Source: Bacteroidaceae bacterium (GTDB lineage: Bacteria > Bacteroidota > Bacteroidia > Bacteroidales > Bacteroidaceae). Taken from it: a stretch of DNA of 64,000 nucleotides. The notes beneath the pieces are model-generated. The model saw nothing but the letters and a program-made list of their open reading frames with translations, ran no database searches and was not told where the DNA came from. This document shows, piece after piece, positions 1 through 7,242 of this stretch. The position numbers and the translations under genes are program-made. Every line of letters starts with the position of its first letter. Positions within the stretch are counted from its first letter, which is position 1. Location of the stretch: the NCBI GenBank assembly GCA_024688885.1, contig JAILDV010000012.1, positions 1 to 64,000 on the forward strand. The letters run 5' to 3'.

Positions 1-2525
1 CTTTCTGACTTGCTGCGCACCTTGATGCCCTGCAGGGTGTAGATGTCGGCAGGTGCCACATTAGCGTCGATGGATGTGATGCCTACTGGTACGGAAACGG
101 TCAACTTACCATTCACATAGGTGATGTCGTAGTTGGCTGCTTCGGCACCACCAATTGTGATGGTGTAGTCGCCAAGAGAAGAGGTCGGTGAGCCCTCTGT
201 CGTACAAACAGGTTGTACGGTGAGCACGCTCTCATCCTCGTCGTTCTTCCAGCCCTCAGCCTTCCATGTCAGCGTCGGCATCACTTCGTCTTGATGCACT
301 TCGATGTCGTCAGCTGTGATGGTCAGCTTCGCCTTAGTGATGGTGAGAGTTCCGTTCACATACGTGTCGTTGTAGTTCGTCACGCCTCCCTTGCTAATCA
401 CGATTGGATATGTACCTGCAGGTGCTCCTTCAGGAATATCACAAGTGATGGCTGGTGTACCGACAAGGGCTGCACCCTCACTGGTGAATTCGAAGGCTGG
501 CAATTCATCGCCATACTCAATCTCATAGCTCTTCGCTGTGATGGTGACAGGATCTGCTGCCGCGATGGTCAGTGTGCCCTTCACGAAGGTCAACTCATAG
601 TTGGCGGCTTCTGCACCGCTCACCGTGATGTCATAAGTGCCAGGCTCACTGGCAGATGTTGCCGTTGTCGCAATGGTTGCCTGCGTGGTCAGCACCTCTG
701 CTGTCTCCCCATTCTTAAAGCCTTCATACTCCATCTCCAAGGTCGGGAGTTCCTCTCCTTGCTTGATGGTGTAGTCTTTTGCCTTAATTGTAAGTGGAGC
801 CTTGGTGATGGTGAGTTTGCCAGACTTCAATGTCACATAAGAGTTGGTGATGCCACTGCCATCGATGCTGACAGCGTACTCTCCCACTCCTGATGCGGCA
901 GTTGCTTCAGTGGTGAATGCCACTTCGCCTGCCACAGTTGCACCCTTCGTGCTATACGTGAAGGTCGGATTCTCTGCACCATACGCACGGGTAGCGTCGA
1001 TGACTGCCAATTCGACAGGTTGAGCCACCTTGATGGTGATGTCACCGTCTTGCGTTGCACCATAAACCAGCACATAAACGCTTTCCGTTGGCATCTTCAT
1101 TACAAGCACATCCTTCTCGTCGATAGTCTTCGCTTCTGGCGTAATCTTATTGCCAGCTGCATCGTAGAAGTCAACCTTTGCACCCACCTCGTTGGTAATC
1201 TCCCAATGGAGCGAGTCATCCACAGCACCAGCATAGCTGAAGCCCTGCACATCTCCTCCCTTAGGAGCTGCCTTCGTGTCGCTCACCTCATTGTCAAGAG
1301 CCACAAAGGCGGGGTCAACTGTGAACTCGTAACCTTCTACTGTCTGTGTAACTGCTTCTGAGCCTGTGCCAAGGTCATTAAACACCTGCAAGCCGAATTC
1401 CACATCTTGCGTAAAGATTACTTTCTTGTTTTCTGCATCGAATGTGTAGTCAGCTGGCACAATCTTTGACTTTATGCCTTCAACCACCAACATTTCATTG
1501 TTCAGTTCTAATGTCATTGTTGGCTCAACTTCCACTTTCTTACGTGGATTGTCATCGAACCAGTATTCGTAAGACACAATCTTGTCGCCCAATCCACCTT
1601 GCTCCGGCACAGTAAAGAATGACACCATCGTGGCACTATATTTGCCAATTGCATCCTTAACCTGATAGTTGAAGAAGTGCAAGCCAGCATTCAGTGCTGA
1701 TACGTCGATGTCTGTCACAATCGTACCGCTCGTCATCTCTCCTTCAACGATATTCTCCATGTCTCTGTCAAACCAGTAGCGATAACCTGCTATAGAATTC
1801 TCTGTAGTTGAAGCATTCTCAGGTACAAGGAAGTACTTCACGAGCACTGAGCTGACGTGTCCGTTGTCGTCAAGCGCACGGAACGAGATGCTGTGCAGTC
1901 CTACAGGCAGAGAACTCATGTCGAGGTCGGTGGTAACGATGCCGCCGGTGCTGAATGTGCCAGTCACCTTATTGTCGTAGTTACTGTCTATCCAGTATTC
2001 ATAGCCTGCAAGAGTATTCTCCTGAGTAGAACCGGGCTGGGGCACGAGGAAATACTTCACGAGCACTGAGCTGACGTGACCATTGTCGTCGAGCGCACGG
2101 AACGAGATGCTGTGCAGTCCTACAGGCAGAGAACTCATGTCGAGGTCGGTGGTAACAATGCCGCCGGTGCTGAATGTGCCAGTCACCTTGTTGTCGTAGT
2201 TGCCGTCTATCCAGTATTCATAGCTTGCAAGGTTATTCTCCTGAGTAGAACCGGGCTGGGGCACGAGGAAGTACTTCACGAGCACCGGACTCCATCTGCC
2301 GTCGCCTGTGCCTGTGCGTATGGCAAGGGAGTGAAGACCTAAGGGCAACACCGACATATCGAATTGCGTGGTAAGCTCCCCTGCACTCATGTTAGCCGTC
2401 TGTCGACTGTCAAATTGCTGATCAATCCAGTATTCACACTTTGTGACAGAAGTTGTTTGTGCCGTCACTACAATGCAACAGAGCAATGCCAGCAAGGACA
2501 GTCCAAAATTTTTCGTTCTGTTCAT
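1..2525 (-). CDS. Secreted MBG/YDG-repeat surface protein, C-terminus cut by window edge
   Basis: Reading frame opens with ATG at 2525 and has no stop before base 1, giving at least 841 residues. Residues 1-23 are a signal peptide (basic start, LLALLCCIVV core, cleavage near VTAQ). Residues about 31-390 hold five copies of a 73-residue unit marked EYWID, GLHS and VKYFLVP; copies 2 and 3 are almost identical, copy 5 is truncated. Residues about 510-810 hold four MBG/YDG-type beta domains (LTITK and AANYELTFVKGTL signatures). The visible end, ADIYTLQGIKVRSKSE, resembles the short C-terminal tail common on secreted Prevotella proteins, so few residues are missing. It lies 22 bp downstream of the beta-helix gene and is probably cotranscribed with it. 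Function beyond a surface or adhesin-like role is unknown. Confidence 0.8.
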   Translation of the reverse strand, partial: MNRTKNFGLSLLALLCCIVVTAQTTSVTKCEYWIDQQFDSRQTANMSAGELTTQFDMSVLPLGLHSLAIRTGTGDGRWSPVLVKYFLVPQPGSTQENNLASYEYWIDGNYDNKVTGTFSTGGIVTTDLDMSSLPVGLHSISFRALDDNGHVSSVLVKYFLVPQPGSTQENTLAGYEYWIDSNYDNKVTGTFSTGGIVTTDLDMSSLPVGLHSISFRALDDNGHVSSVLVKYFLVPENASTTENSIAGYRYWFDRDMENIVEGEMTSGTIVTDIDVSALNAGLHFFNYQVKDAIGKYSATMVSFFTVPEQGGLGDKIVSYEYWFDDNPRKKVEVEPTMTLELNNEMLVVEGIKSKIVPADYTFDAENKKVIFTQDVEFGLQVFNDLGTGSEAVTQTVEGYEFTVDPAFVALDNEVSDTKAAPKGGDVQGFSYAGAVDDSLHWEITNEVGAKVDFYDAAGNKITPEAKTIDEKDVLVMKMPTESVYVLVYGATQDGDITIKVAQPVELAVIDATRAYGAENPTFTYSTKGATVAGEVAFTTEATAASGVGEYAVSIDGSGITNSYVTLKSGKLTITKAPLTIKAKDYTIKQGEELPTLEMEYEGFKNGETAEVLTTQATIATTATSASEPGTYDITVSGAEAANYELTFVKGTLTIAAADPVTITAKSYEIEYGDELPAFEFTSEGAALVGTPAITCDIPEGAPAGTYPIVISKGGVTNYNDTYVNGTLTITKAKLTITADDIEVHQDEVMPTLTWKAEGWKNDEDESVLTVQPVCTTEGSPTSSLGDYTITIGGAEAANYDITYVNGKLTVSVPVGITSIDANVAPADIYTLQGIKVRSKSE
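1841..2278 (-). repeat. Two near-identical 219-bp tandem coding repeats
   Basis: Two units, 1841-2059 and 2060-2278, each 219 bp (73 codons), differ at only a few bases. They encode copies 2 and 3 of the EYWID unit. Flanking copies (about 2279-2441, 1560-1840) are clearly diverged, so this pair reflects a recent duplication or gene conversion and could expand or contract by recombination without a frameshift. Confidence 0.85.
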
Positions 2526-2547
2526 TGTCTGTCTCTGTTTTATCGGT

Positions 2548-3606
2548 TTATTCTACTACTGGACGAGCCTCGGCCTTGATGCTGATGCTCAGTTGACCAT
2601 TAACAGTCTTGCTTGCTATGTTGCTCTGCGTGATGCGAGGTGTTGACGGAATAAGATTCCAAGGGTATTCACCACCAGCAGGACCTATTGGCGTATTGTC
2701 ATCGCCTTTATAGGTCTCTGGTGACTTAAGCTGCCAAGTACGTGGTGTAGTAGTGTCTGTAAGATAGAAGTCTGCATTGTTCTGACCATCAGCATAGAAA
2801 TCACTCCATGCAATCGTATCGTAACGGTTGGTCGTTGTAATTACTCCTCCTTTATAGATACGCATCATGCAATTGATTACAACACCGCCATCGCTAATAG
2901 AATTACAACGGTAGCTGGTTCCATAACAGTTCATGATAGTATTCTTATAGTAATAAGGACCATGCCATTGACTGCCATAGTCTGCATCAGGGAGAGCTGA
3001 CAGAAGACAGTGGTCAACCACCAGTGTACTCTCAGTAGCGAAATCCCTTATAATACCGTTAACCCAGCAGTTCTGAATCATCATACCTGTAGCAACGCTG
3101 CTGCTGCCACCTATGTTGCCCTCTATTCTGCATTGGCGTAAAATGAAGTGATTGGAGTTTTCACGGCAGTCAAGGCCGCCAAAGCGACACTTCACCACCT
3201 TCAGGTTCTCTATCTGGTCATCGTCGGTGTTTTCTATGTAGATGCTACCGTTAATGTAGAGACCTTCCATGTAAATATCGTCTTTCTGAACACCTTCCAC
3301 ACCTTTTATGTTGATTGGCTTAACAAGGTATGTCTTTGCTATGTTCGTAGCGGCATCATCTTCCATACCTGCACCATAGATTCTTACCGACTTGTCTATG
3401 TTGTCAGGAACGTTAAATGTGCCAGACGACAGCGTGATGATACTGCCATCCTGAGCATTGGCAAATGCCGTCTTAAAGGCATCAATGCCATAATATACCG
3501 TTGACTTGGCGCCGTTCTGCAAAGTTGCTGTGACAGCTTCAGTCTGTTGTGCATGGGCTAACAATGTGCCAACCAATGCAACTGCAAAAAGGAATAATTT
3601 TTTCAT
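2548..3606 (-). CDS. Secreted right-handed beta-helix protein
   Basis: 352 residues. Residues 1-20 form a signal peptide (MKKLFLFAVALVGTLLAHAQ). From about residue 40 the sequence has the look of a pectate-lyase-like parallel beta helix: AFANAQDGSIITLSSGTF resembles the N-terminal cap of such helices, followed by short strands with asparagine turns (GLYINGSIYIENTD, VINCMM). No catalytic set of a known polysaccharide lyase could be identified. The C-terminus (LSISIKAEARPVVE) has no clear sorting tail. It is first in an apparent operon with the MBG-repeat gene 22 bp downstream, and is divergent from the AraC-type regulator at 3797. Exact substrate or binding role unknown. Confidence 0.7.
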   Translation of the reverse strand: MKKLFLFAVALVGTLLAHAQQTEAVTATLQNGAKSTVYYGIDAFKTAFANAQDGSIITLSSGTFNVPDNIDKSVRIYGAGMEDDAATNIAKTYLVKPINIKGVEGVQKDDIYMEGLYINGSIYIENTDDDQIENLKVVKCRFGGLDCRENSNHFILRQCRIEGNIGGSSSVATGMMIQNCWVNGIIRDFATESTLVVDHCLLSALPDADYGSQWHGPYYYKNTIMNCYGTSYRCNSISDGGVVINCMMRIYKGGVITTTNRYDTIAWSDFYADGQNNADFYLTDTTTPRTWQLKSPETYKGDDNTPIGPAGGEYPWNLIPSTPRITQSNIASKTVNGQLSISIKAEARPVVE

Positions 3607-3659
3607 ACTGTTGATAGGTTTTAATGTTAATAATAATGGAAAGTTAAATATTTATGTGG

Positions 3660-3728
3660 CAAAATTAACTAATAAAAAGAAAAAAGGCGTTTCAAATTCC
3701 AAGAAAAACATTCTCAAATTCACAGAAA
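3660..3728 (-). promoter_or_regulatory. Promoter of the beta-helix/MBG operon with upstream shared motif
   Basis: A Bacteroidota -7 box TAATTTTG lies at 3667-3660 (minus). No TTTG -33 box is present at N19-20; a CTTTTTTC tract lies there instead. At 3704-3728 is a 25-bp sequence (plus strand AAAAACATTCTCAAATTCAC then AGAAA) that recurs at 53774-53798, again 36-37 bp upstream of a -7 box. The position fits an activator site. Inferred from sequence only. Confidence 0.5.
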
Positions 3729-3760
3729 TCGGGGTTTACACATGCTTTCGAACATAATTT

Positions 3761-3792
3761 ATTGGAATATTGTGTAAAAAAATGTACCTTTG
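3761..3792 (+). promoter_or_regulatory. Promoter of AraC-type regulator
   Basis: ATTG at 3761-3764, 20-nt spacer, TACCTTTG at 3785-3792. The ATG at 3797 falls within about 5 nt of the box, where transcription should start, so the message would be leaderless or nearly so. Confidence 0.6.
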
Positions 3793-3796
3793 TGGC

Positions 3797-5053
3797 ATGA
3801 TTAAAACACTGGCCATATCGCTCCCGATGCTCGTCTGCATCTTCTGGTCCGTTCTGTTGCTTTTGGATTGGTGGGAACAACGCACCCAAGCAAAAGCGCG
3901 GATGGTTGTCTTCATGGTGGTGGCTGCCATTTTGTATGGATGTCATTTCATCTATTTCAATCATCTGTACGGATGGGTGCCTGTCACCGATGCCATCTAC
4001 TGCATGACGAACTTGTCAGTGTTCCCTCTCTATTACCTCTATATTAAGGAGGTTACCGAAGAGCATAGTCGGAAGCATTGGCAAGTGACGCTGCTGATTC
4101 CTGCTTTGTTAGCAGGCTTGGCAACAGGAGCACTCTATCTCTTCATGGACGAACCAGAGGAGCAGCTGTTCATCGAAAAATTCCTGTATCAAGGCACAAC
4201 AGAAGGGCTTTGTGGTCTTACCATGATACAAGCCATTGTACACATCTGCATCAAAATCATCTTCGCGCTCCAAATTCCGCCCATTCTCGTGAAGGGAATC
4301 AAGAAAATCAAACGCTACGACAAGATGGTGGAGACGAACTATGCCGACACGGATCTGCGCAAGATGTATATGGCAAAGTCCATTTTGGCGCTGTTCATCG
4401 TGGCATCCATCATCAGCTTCACCGCTAACATTTTTGGCAAGGGATATTTCGACACAGCCCCATGGCTCGTGCTCATCCCTGCCGCAACATTCTTCACCCT
4501 GCTCTTCCTATTGGGTTATGCGGGACACAGGCAGAACTTCACCATCCAGTGCCTGATATTGGAAACCACCAACGACATCGAACTCCCAACCAGCACGGAA
4601 GATGTCACCACGGAAATGCAAGAAGAGGAGGTGAATGAAGAGGTGACGGAGGCGACCGAGAAAACAAACGAAGCAATTGAAGCAGCGGAAGAAGAAAAAC
4701 AGGGAGACCGCATCGAAAGACTCAGAAAGAAAATTATAGAGACAATAGACACCGAGCGTCTTTTCCTGCAACAAGACTTGAAAATAAACGACATCGCAAA
4801 GTTGCTCCACACCAACCGCGATTATATCTACCAAGCCATCAACGTCAGGATGGGTATGTCCTTCTCAGAATACATCAATCGACTGCGTGTGGACTATGCT
4901 GCTCAGTTGATGGAGAAAAACCCGAAGATGCCCACCAACGAAGTTGCTTTCCGTTCAGGCTTTTCCTCCCTTGCCTCCTTCTACCGCAATTTCAAGGCTT
5001 ACAAGGACCGCCCACCGCTCATCTACAAGAAAGAGAGTACATCGCAAGACTGA
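3797..5053 (+). CDS. Membrane-anchored AraC-family transcriptional regulator
   Basis: 418 residues from ATG 3797; the frame extends to a TTG at 3770, but that lies upstream of the -7 box and is rejected. The N-terminal half has about seven hydrophobic segments (first: ISLPMLVCIFWSVLLLL; last: APWLVLIPAATFFTLLFLL). A Glu-rich linker follows (about residues 255-305), then a C-terminal AraC helix-turn-helix pair (about 315-412: INDIAKLLHTNRDYIYQAIN ... VAFRSGFSSLASFYRNFKAY). The family acts as DNA-binding activators or repressors; here the sensor is apparently in the inner membrane. It is divergent from a secreted-protein operon whose promoter carries a motif shared with another secreted-protein operon, making it a candidate regulator of both. 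Confidence 0.82.
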   Translation: MIKTLAISLPMLVCIFWSVLLLLDWWEQRTQAKARMVVFMVVAAILYGCHFIYFNHLYGWVPVTDAIYCMTNLSVFPLYYLYIKEVTEEHSRKHWQVTLLIPALLAGLATGALYLFMDEPEEQLFIEKFLYQGTTEGLCGLTMIQAIVHICIKIIFALQIPPILVKGIKKIKRYDKMVETNYADTDLRKMYMAKSILALFIVASIISFTANIFGKGYFDTAPWLVLIPAATFFTLLFLLGYAGHRQNFTIQCLILETTNDIELPTSTEDVTTEMQEEEVNEEVTEATEKTNEAIEAAEEEKQGDRIERLRKKIIETIDTERLFLQQDLKINDIAKLLHTNRDYIYQAINVRMGMSFSEYINRLRVDYAAQLMEKNPKMPTNEVAFRSGFSSLASFYRNFKAYKDRPPLIYKKESTSQD

Positions 5054-5175
5054 ACGCGGGAGATTTCACGAACGAAACTATTTTCCAAAGATGTCAAAGA
5101 CCTAACGGGAGGGGAAGTTCCTGCAGGTTTATCCCTTTTCCACTGCAAAGTTACGGCAAAATAAGGGGGTGGCAA

Positions 5176-5245
5176 TAATATTCTACGAAAATCGAAAAAA
5201 GCGAGAATATTCTCGATTTTTGGCATAAAACAGAGAATATTCTAC
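5176..5245. promoter_or_regulatory. Three AATATTCT-type palindromes
   Basis: Three closely spaced AT palindromes follow the regulator gene: around 5176-5186, a perfect 14-bp CGAGAATATTCTCG at 5202-5215, and AGAATATTCT at 5234-5243. AAAATCG (5188-5194) and CGATTTT (5214-5220) also pair. They may be a weak terminator for the regulator gene, operator-like sites, or the edge of the adjoining repeat array. Confidence 0.35.
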
Positions 5246-5247
5246 GT

Positions 5248-5385
5248 TTTGCAACTCGTTTGTGAGGGACACTTACGTTCGTTTACGGGCAAGACTTACG
5301 TTCGTTTGTGGGGAACACTTGCATGCGCTTGTGGGGAACACTTGCATGCGCTTGTGAGGAACACTTGCATGCGCTTGTGAAAATG
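5248..5385 (+). repeat. 23-bp tandem repeat array, copy A
   Basis: Six contiguous 23-bp units beginning at 5248, 5271, 5294, 5317, 5340 and 5363. The best-conserved unit reads ACTTGCATGCGCTTGTGGGG plus AAC; others carry ACTTACGTTCGTTT. There are no spacers, so it is not a CRISPR array. A diverged copy in the opposite orientation lies at 26163-26277. Confidence 0.9.
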
Positions 5386-5398
5386 ACCAGCGCCACTG

Positions 5399-5571
5399 CG
5401 TGCGCACCACGCACCACGCACCATTTTCAATTTTTCATTTCCGCACCACGCATGTCTCAAGTAAGTTTATATTATATAAATATATAATATAAAAATTAAT
5501 ACACACATTCATGACGCTCTGTTGCGCACCATTAAAAAACAGAAAATGGTGCGTGGTGCGTGGTGCGCACG
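5399..5571. repeat. 173-bp inverted-repeat (MITE-like) element
   Basis: Perfect 30-bp inverted repeats at 5399-5428 and 5542-5571, built from iterated GCACCAC/GTGGTGC words. Inside is a second perfect stem, 13-bp arms at 5466-5478 and 5481-5493 around AA. The right arm ends exactly where recO's stop codon begins. It could be a non-autonomous mobile element or a large two-way terminator between the convergent regulator and recO genes. Confidence 0.75.
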
Positions 5572-6354
5572 TCATGGGCATTCATAAAATTCTTGCAATA
5601 CTTCCAAGGATTTCAATTCGGGGAAATTGGGCACGTGCAGGCGGTAATACTCGTTGAGCACTTGAAGAATGCGCATCCGTTCCCGACACGACAGACGGAA
5701 AAGATGCAAGGTCGCATAATCCATACGGAAAAGCACAGGAAGGACGCGTGCCTCTTCATTACGCAGAAAGTGGGCATGAAGGGGCTGACGCTCACAATAC
5801 GAACCTGCGAGAAGGTCGAAGTAGAGTTGAGGGTTAGAGCTCCCTCCAACTCCCCCAAGGGGGAGAGAGGAGTTAGGGTTAAGGTCAAGATTGGGATAGA
5901 TGCCGATAAAGCGACTGAGATGCATGAGGAAGGCGAGATGGAAATTGGCTACTGATGCCGGAGCCTCTGCCAAGTCAAGCCATTGGAGGGAAGATTCGAT
6001 GTAACGAAACAGGGGTGCGTTCTCCTTCTCTTCACGCAAGGCTGCAGAAAGGAACTCTGAAAGAAAAAGAGCCAATGTCGATTTGACGGGCGAAAAAGGG
6101 AGATCCGTATAATTATAATAGGTTCGTACATCGGAAGGACGGGGAAGCTTTCCGCCATTCGGAAGCAACTCGGCACTAAACTCCACCATCGAGAGGGATT
6201 GCCAAAAGGATACATTGCGCACTGAACGTTTGGCACGCGAGGTGGATGCCATGAACGACATGCGTCCATGACTCTCGGTGAAGAGGTCAACAATGATGGA
6301 GGTGTCACCATATTTCACCGTCCGTAACACGATGCCACGAAGCGTTTGTTGCAT
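5572..6354 (-). CDS. recO: DNA repair protein RecO
   Basis: 260 residues, near the usual RecO length. The N-terminus has the RecO OB-fold signature (GIVLRTVKYGDTSIIVDLFT), followed by the helical C-terminal domain. RecO loads RecA onto SSB-coated single-stranded DNA in the RecFOR pathway. An unusual low-complexity stretch near residue 165 (NPNSSLPLGGVGGSSNPQ) is encoded by a GC-rich palindromic element (5828-5883) that looks like an in-frame insertion. The gene ends directly against the 173-bp inverted-repeat element and starts about 150 bp upstream of, and divergent from, tRNA-Glu. Confidence 0.9.
   Translation of the reverse strand: MQQTLRGIVLRTVKYGDTSIIVDLFTESHGRMSFMASTSRAKRSVRNVSFWQSLSMVEFSAELLPNGGKLPRPSDVRTYYNYTDLPFSPVKSTLALFLSEFLSAALREEKENAPLFRYIESSLQWLDLAEAPASVANFHLAFLMHLSRFIGIYPNLDLNPNSSLPLGGVGGSSNPQLYFDLLAGSYCERQPLHAHFLRNEEARVLPVLFRMDYATLHLFRLSCRERMRILQVLNEYYRLHVPNFPELKSLEVLQEFYECP
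5828..5883. repeat. GC-rich palindromic element inserted in recO
   Basis: About 56 bp centred on CTCCCCCAAGGGGGAG, flanked by short similar sequences (GAGGGTTAGAG / GGAGTTAGGGTTA). It adds roughly 18 codons without breaking the frame. Related palindromes occur in thrA (46675-46716) and between gldK and gldL (59789-59966). Confidence 0.6.
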
Positions 6355-6446
6355 AAAACAATGTGCAAAAATAATGAAAAGTCGGGAGTTAGGGGTTAGG
6401 AAAGAGGAGTTTTTTGCAAGAGGAAGTAAAAAAAGTCATCTTTTAT

Positions 6447-6477
6447 TTTGCAGTGTCTAAAATTTGCACTACCTTTG
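6447..6477 (+). promoter_or_regulatory. Promoter of tRNA-Glu (and probably rpsT)
   Basis: TTTG at 6447-6450, 19-nt spacer, TACCTTTG at 6470-6477: a full match to the Bacteroidota sigma-70 consensus, 30 bp before the tRNA. I find no second -7 box between the tRNA and rpsT. Confidence 0.8.
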
Positions 6478-6507
6478 CACTCGCAATTTGAAAAAGTTGC
6501 TCAGGTT

Positions 6508-6582
6508 GGCCCGTTCGTCTATCGGCTAGGACGAGAGATTTTCATTCTCTAAAGAGGAGTTCGACTCTCCTACGGGCTACCA
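6508..6582 (+). tRNA. tRNA-Glu (anticodon TTC)
   Basis: 75 nt with encoded CCA at 6580-6582. Acceptor GGCCCGT pairs with ACGGGCT; anticodon stem AGAGA/TCTCT encloses the 7-nt loop TTTTCAT, giving anticodon TTC; the T arm contains GTTCGAC. Discriminator base is A. Confidence 0.97.
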
Positions 6583-6772
6583 AAAAGTTGACAATTGAAA
6601 GTTGACAATTGACAATTCCATGCGGAATGTTTGCCTTAGGCACATCGCGTGAGCCTAATTCTCAATTCTCAATTCTCAAATTTTTAAGGAGATGGGTGCG
6701 AGGTCACAGCGCCATACCACATCGGACTCCTACAACAAACAATTTTTATTCAACAATTAAAATCAAAAACAA

Positions 6773-7024
6773 ATGGCACATCACAAGTCATGTTTGAAGC
6801 GCATCCGTCAAAACGAAAAGCGCAGACTTCACAACCGCTACTACGCAAAGACAATGCGTAACTTCCTCCGCGACATTCGCAACGAGAAAGACAAGGCAAC
6901 CGCTCAGGAAATGTTCCCAAAACTCCAGAAGATGCTTGACAAGCTCGCTAAGCAGAACATCATCCACTGGAAGAAGGCTGCCAACCTCAAGTCAAACACA
7001 GCTAAGCTGATTGCAAAGCTCTAA
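6773..7024 (+). CDS. rpsT: 30S ribosomal protein S20
   Basis: 83 residues, the usual S20 length, highly basic, with the typical start [18 protein letters not shown] and helical Lys/Arg-rich body ending [12 protein letters not shown]20 binds 16S rRNA near its 5' end and helix 44. It lies 190 bp downstream of tRNA-Glu with no separate promoter visible, so the two are likely cotranscribed. A strong terminator follows at 7078. Confidence 0.97.
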   Translation: MAHHKSCLKRIRQNEKRRLHNRYYAKTMRNFLRDIRNEKDKATAQEMFPKLQKMLDKLAKQNIIHWKKAANLKSNTAKLIAKL

Positions 7025-7077
7025 GTTTGCACACAAAACCAGAACTATTTAGACATAGCTAAATATTCGATAGAGAT

Positions 7078-7113
7078 AAAGGTCGGAACTCTCATGAGTA
7101 TTCCGACCTTTTT
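7078..7113 (+). terminator. Intrinsic terminator after rpsT
   Basis: AAAGGTCGGAA (7078-7088) pairs with TTCCGACCTTT (7101-7111) around a 12-nt loop, ending in a T run. Confidence 0.85.
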
Positions 7114-7186
7114 CATGCCTTTATCGAGCTAAAAACACCTGTTTGAAACTTTTTTCCCCGTAGGGGAACTTTTCTTTGTTTTTCTT

Positions 7187-7217
7187 TTTGTCATGTCAAA
7201 GAAAAATCGTAACTTTG
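7187..7217 (+). promoter_or_regulatory. Promoter of gyrB
   Basis: TTTG at 7187-7190, 19-nt spacer, TAACTTTG at 7210-7217, 25 bp upstream of the gyrB ATG. Confidence 0.8.
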
Positions 7218-7242
7218 TAACGTTTAAAAGAGAATATAAAAA

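Noticed and set aside
5248-5385. Tandem arrays (also 26163-26277 and 54742-54932) as CRISPR arrays
   Set aside because: Units are contiguous at 23 bp with no spacers, and no cas gene is in the window.
5560-5955. 131-codon plus-strand frame opposite recO
   Set aside because: Antisense to recO, starts in the inverted-repeat element, no domain.
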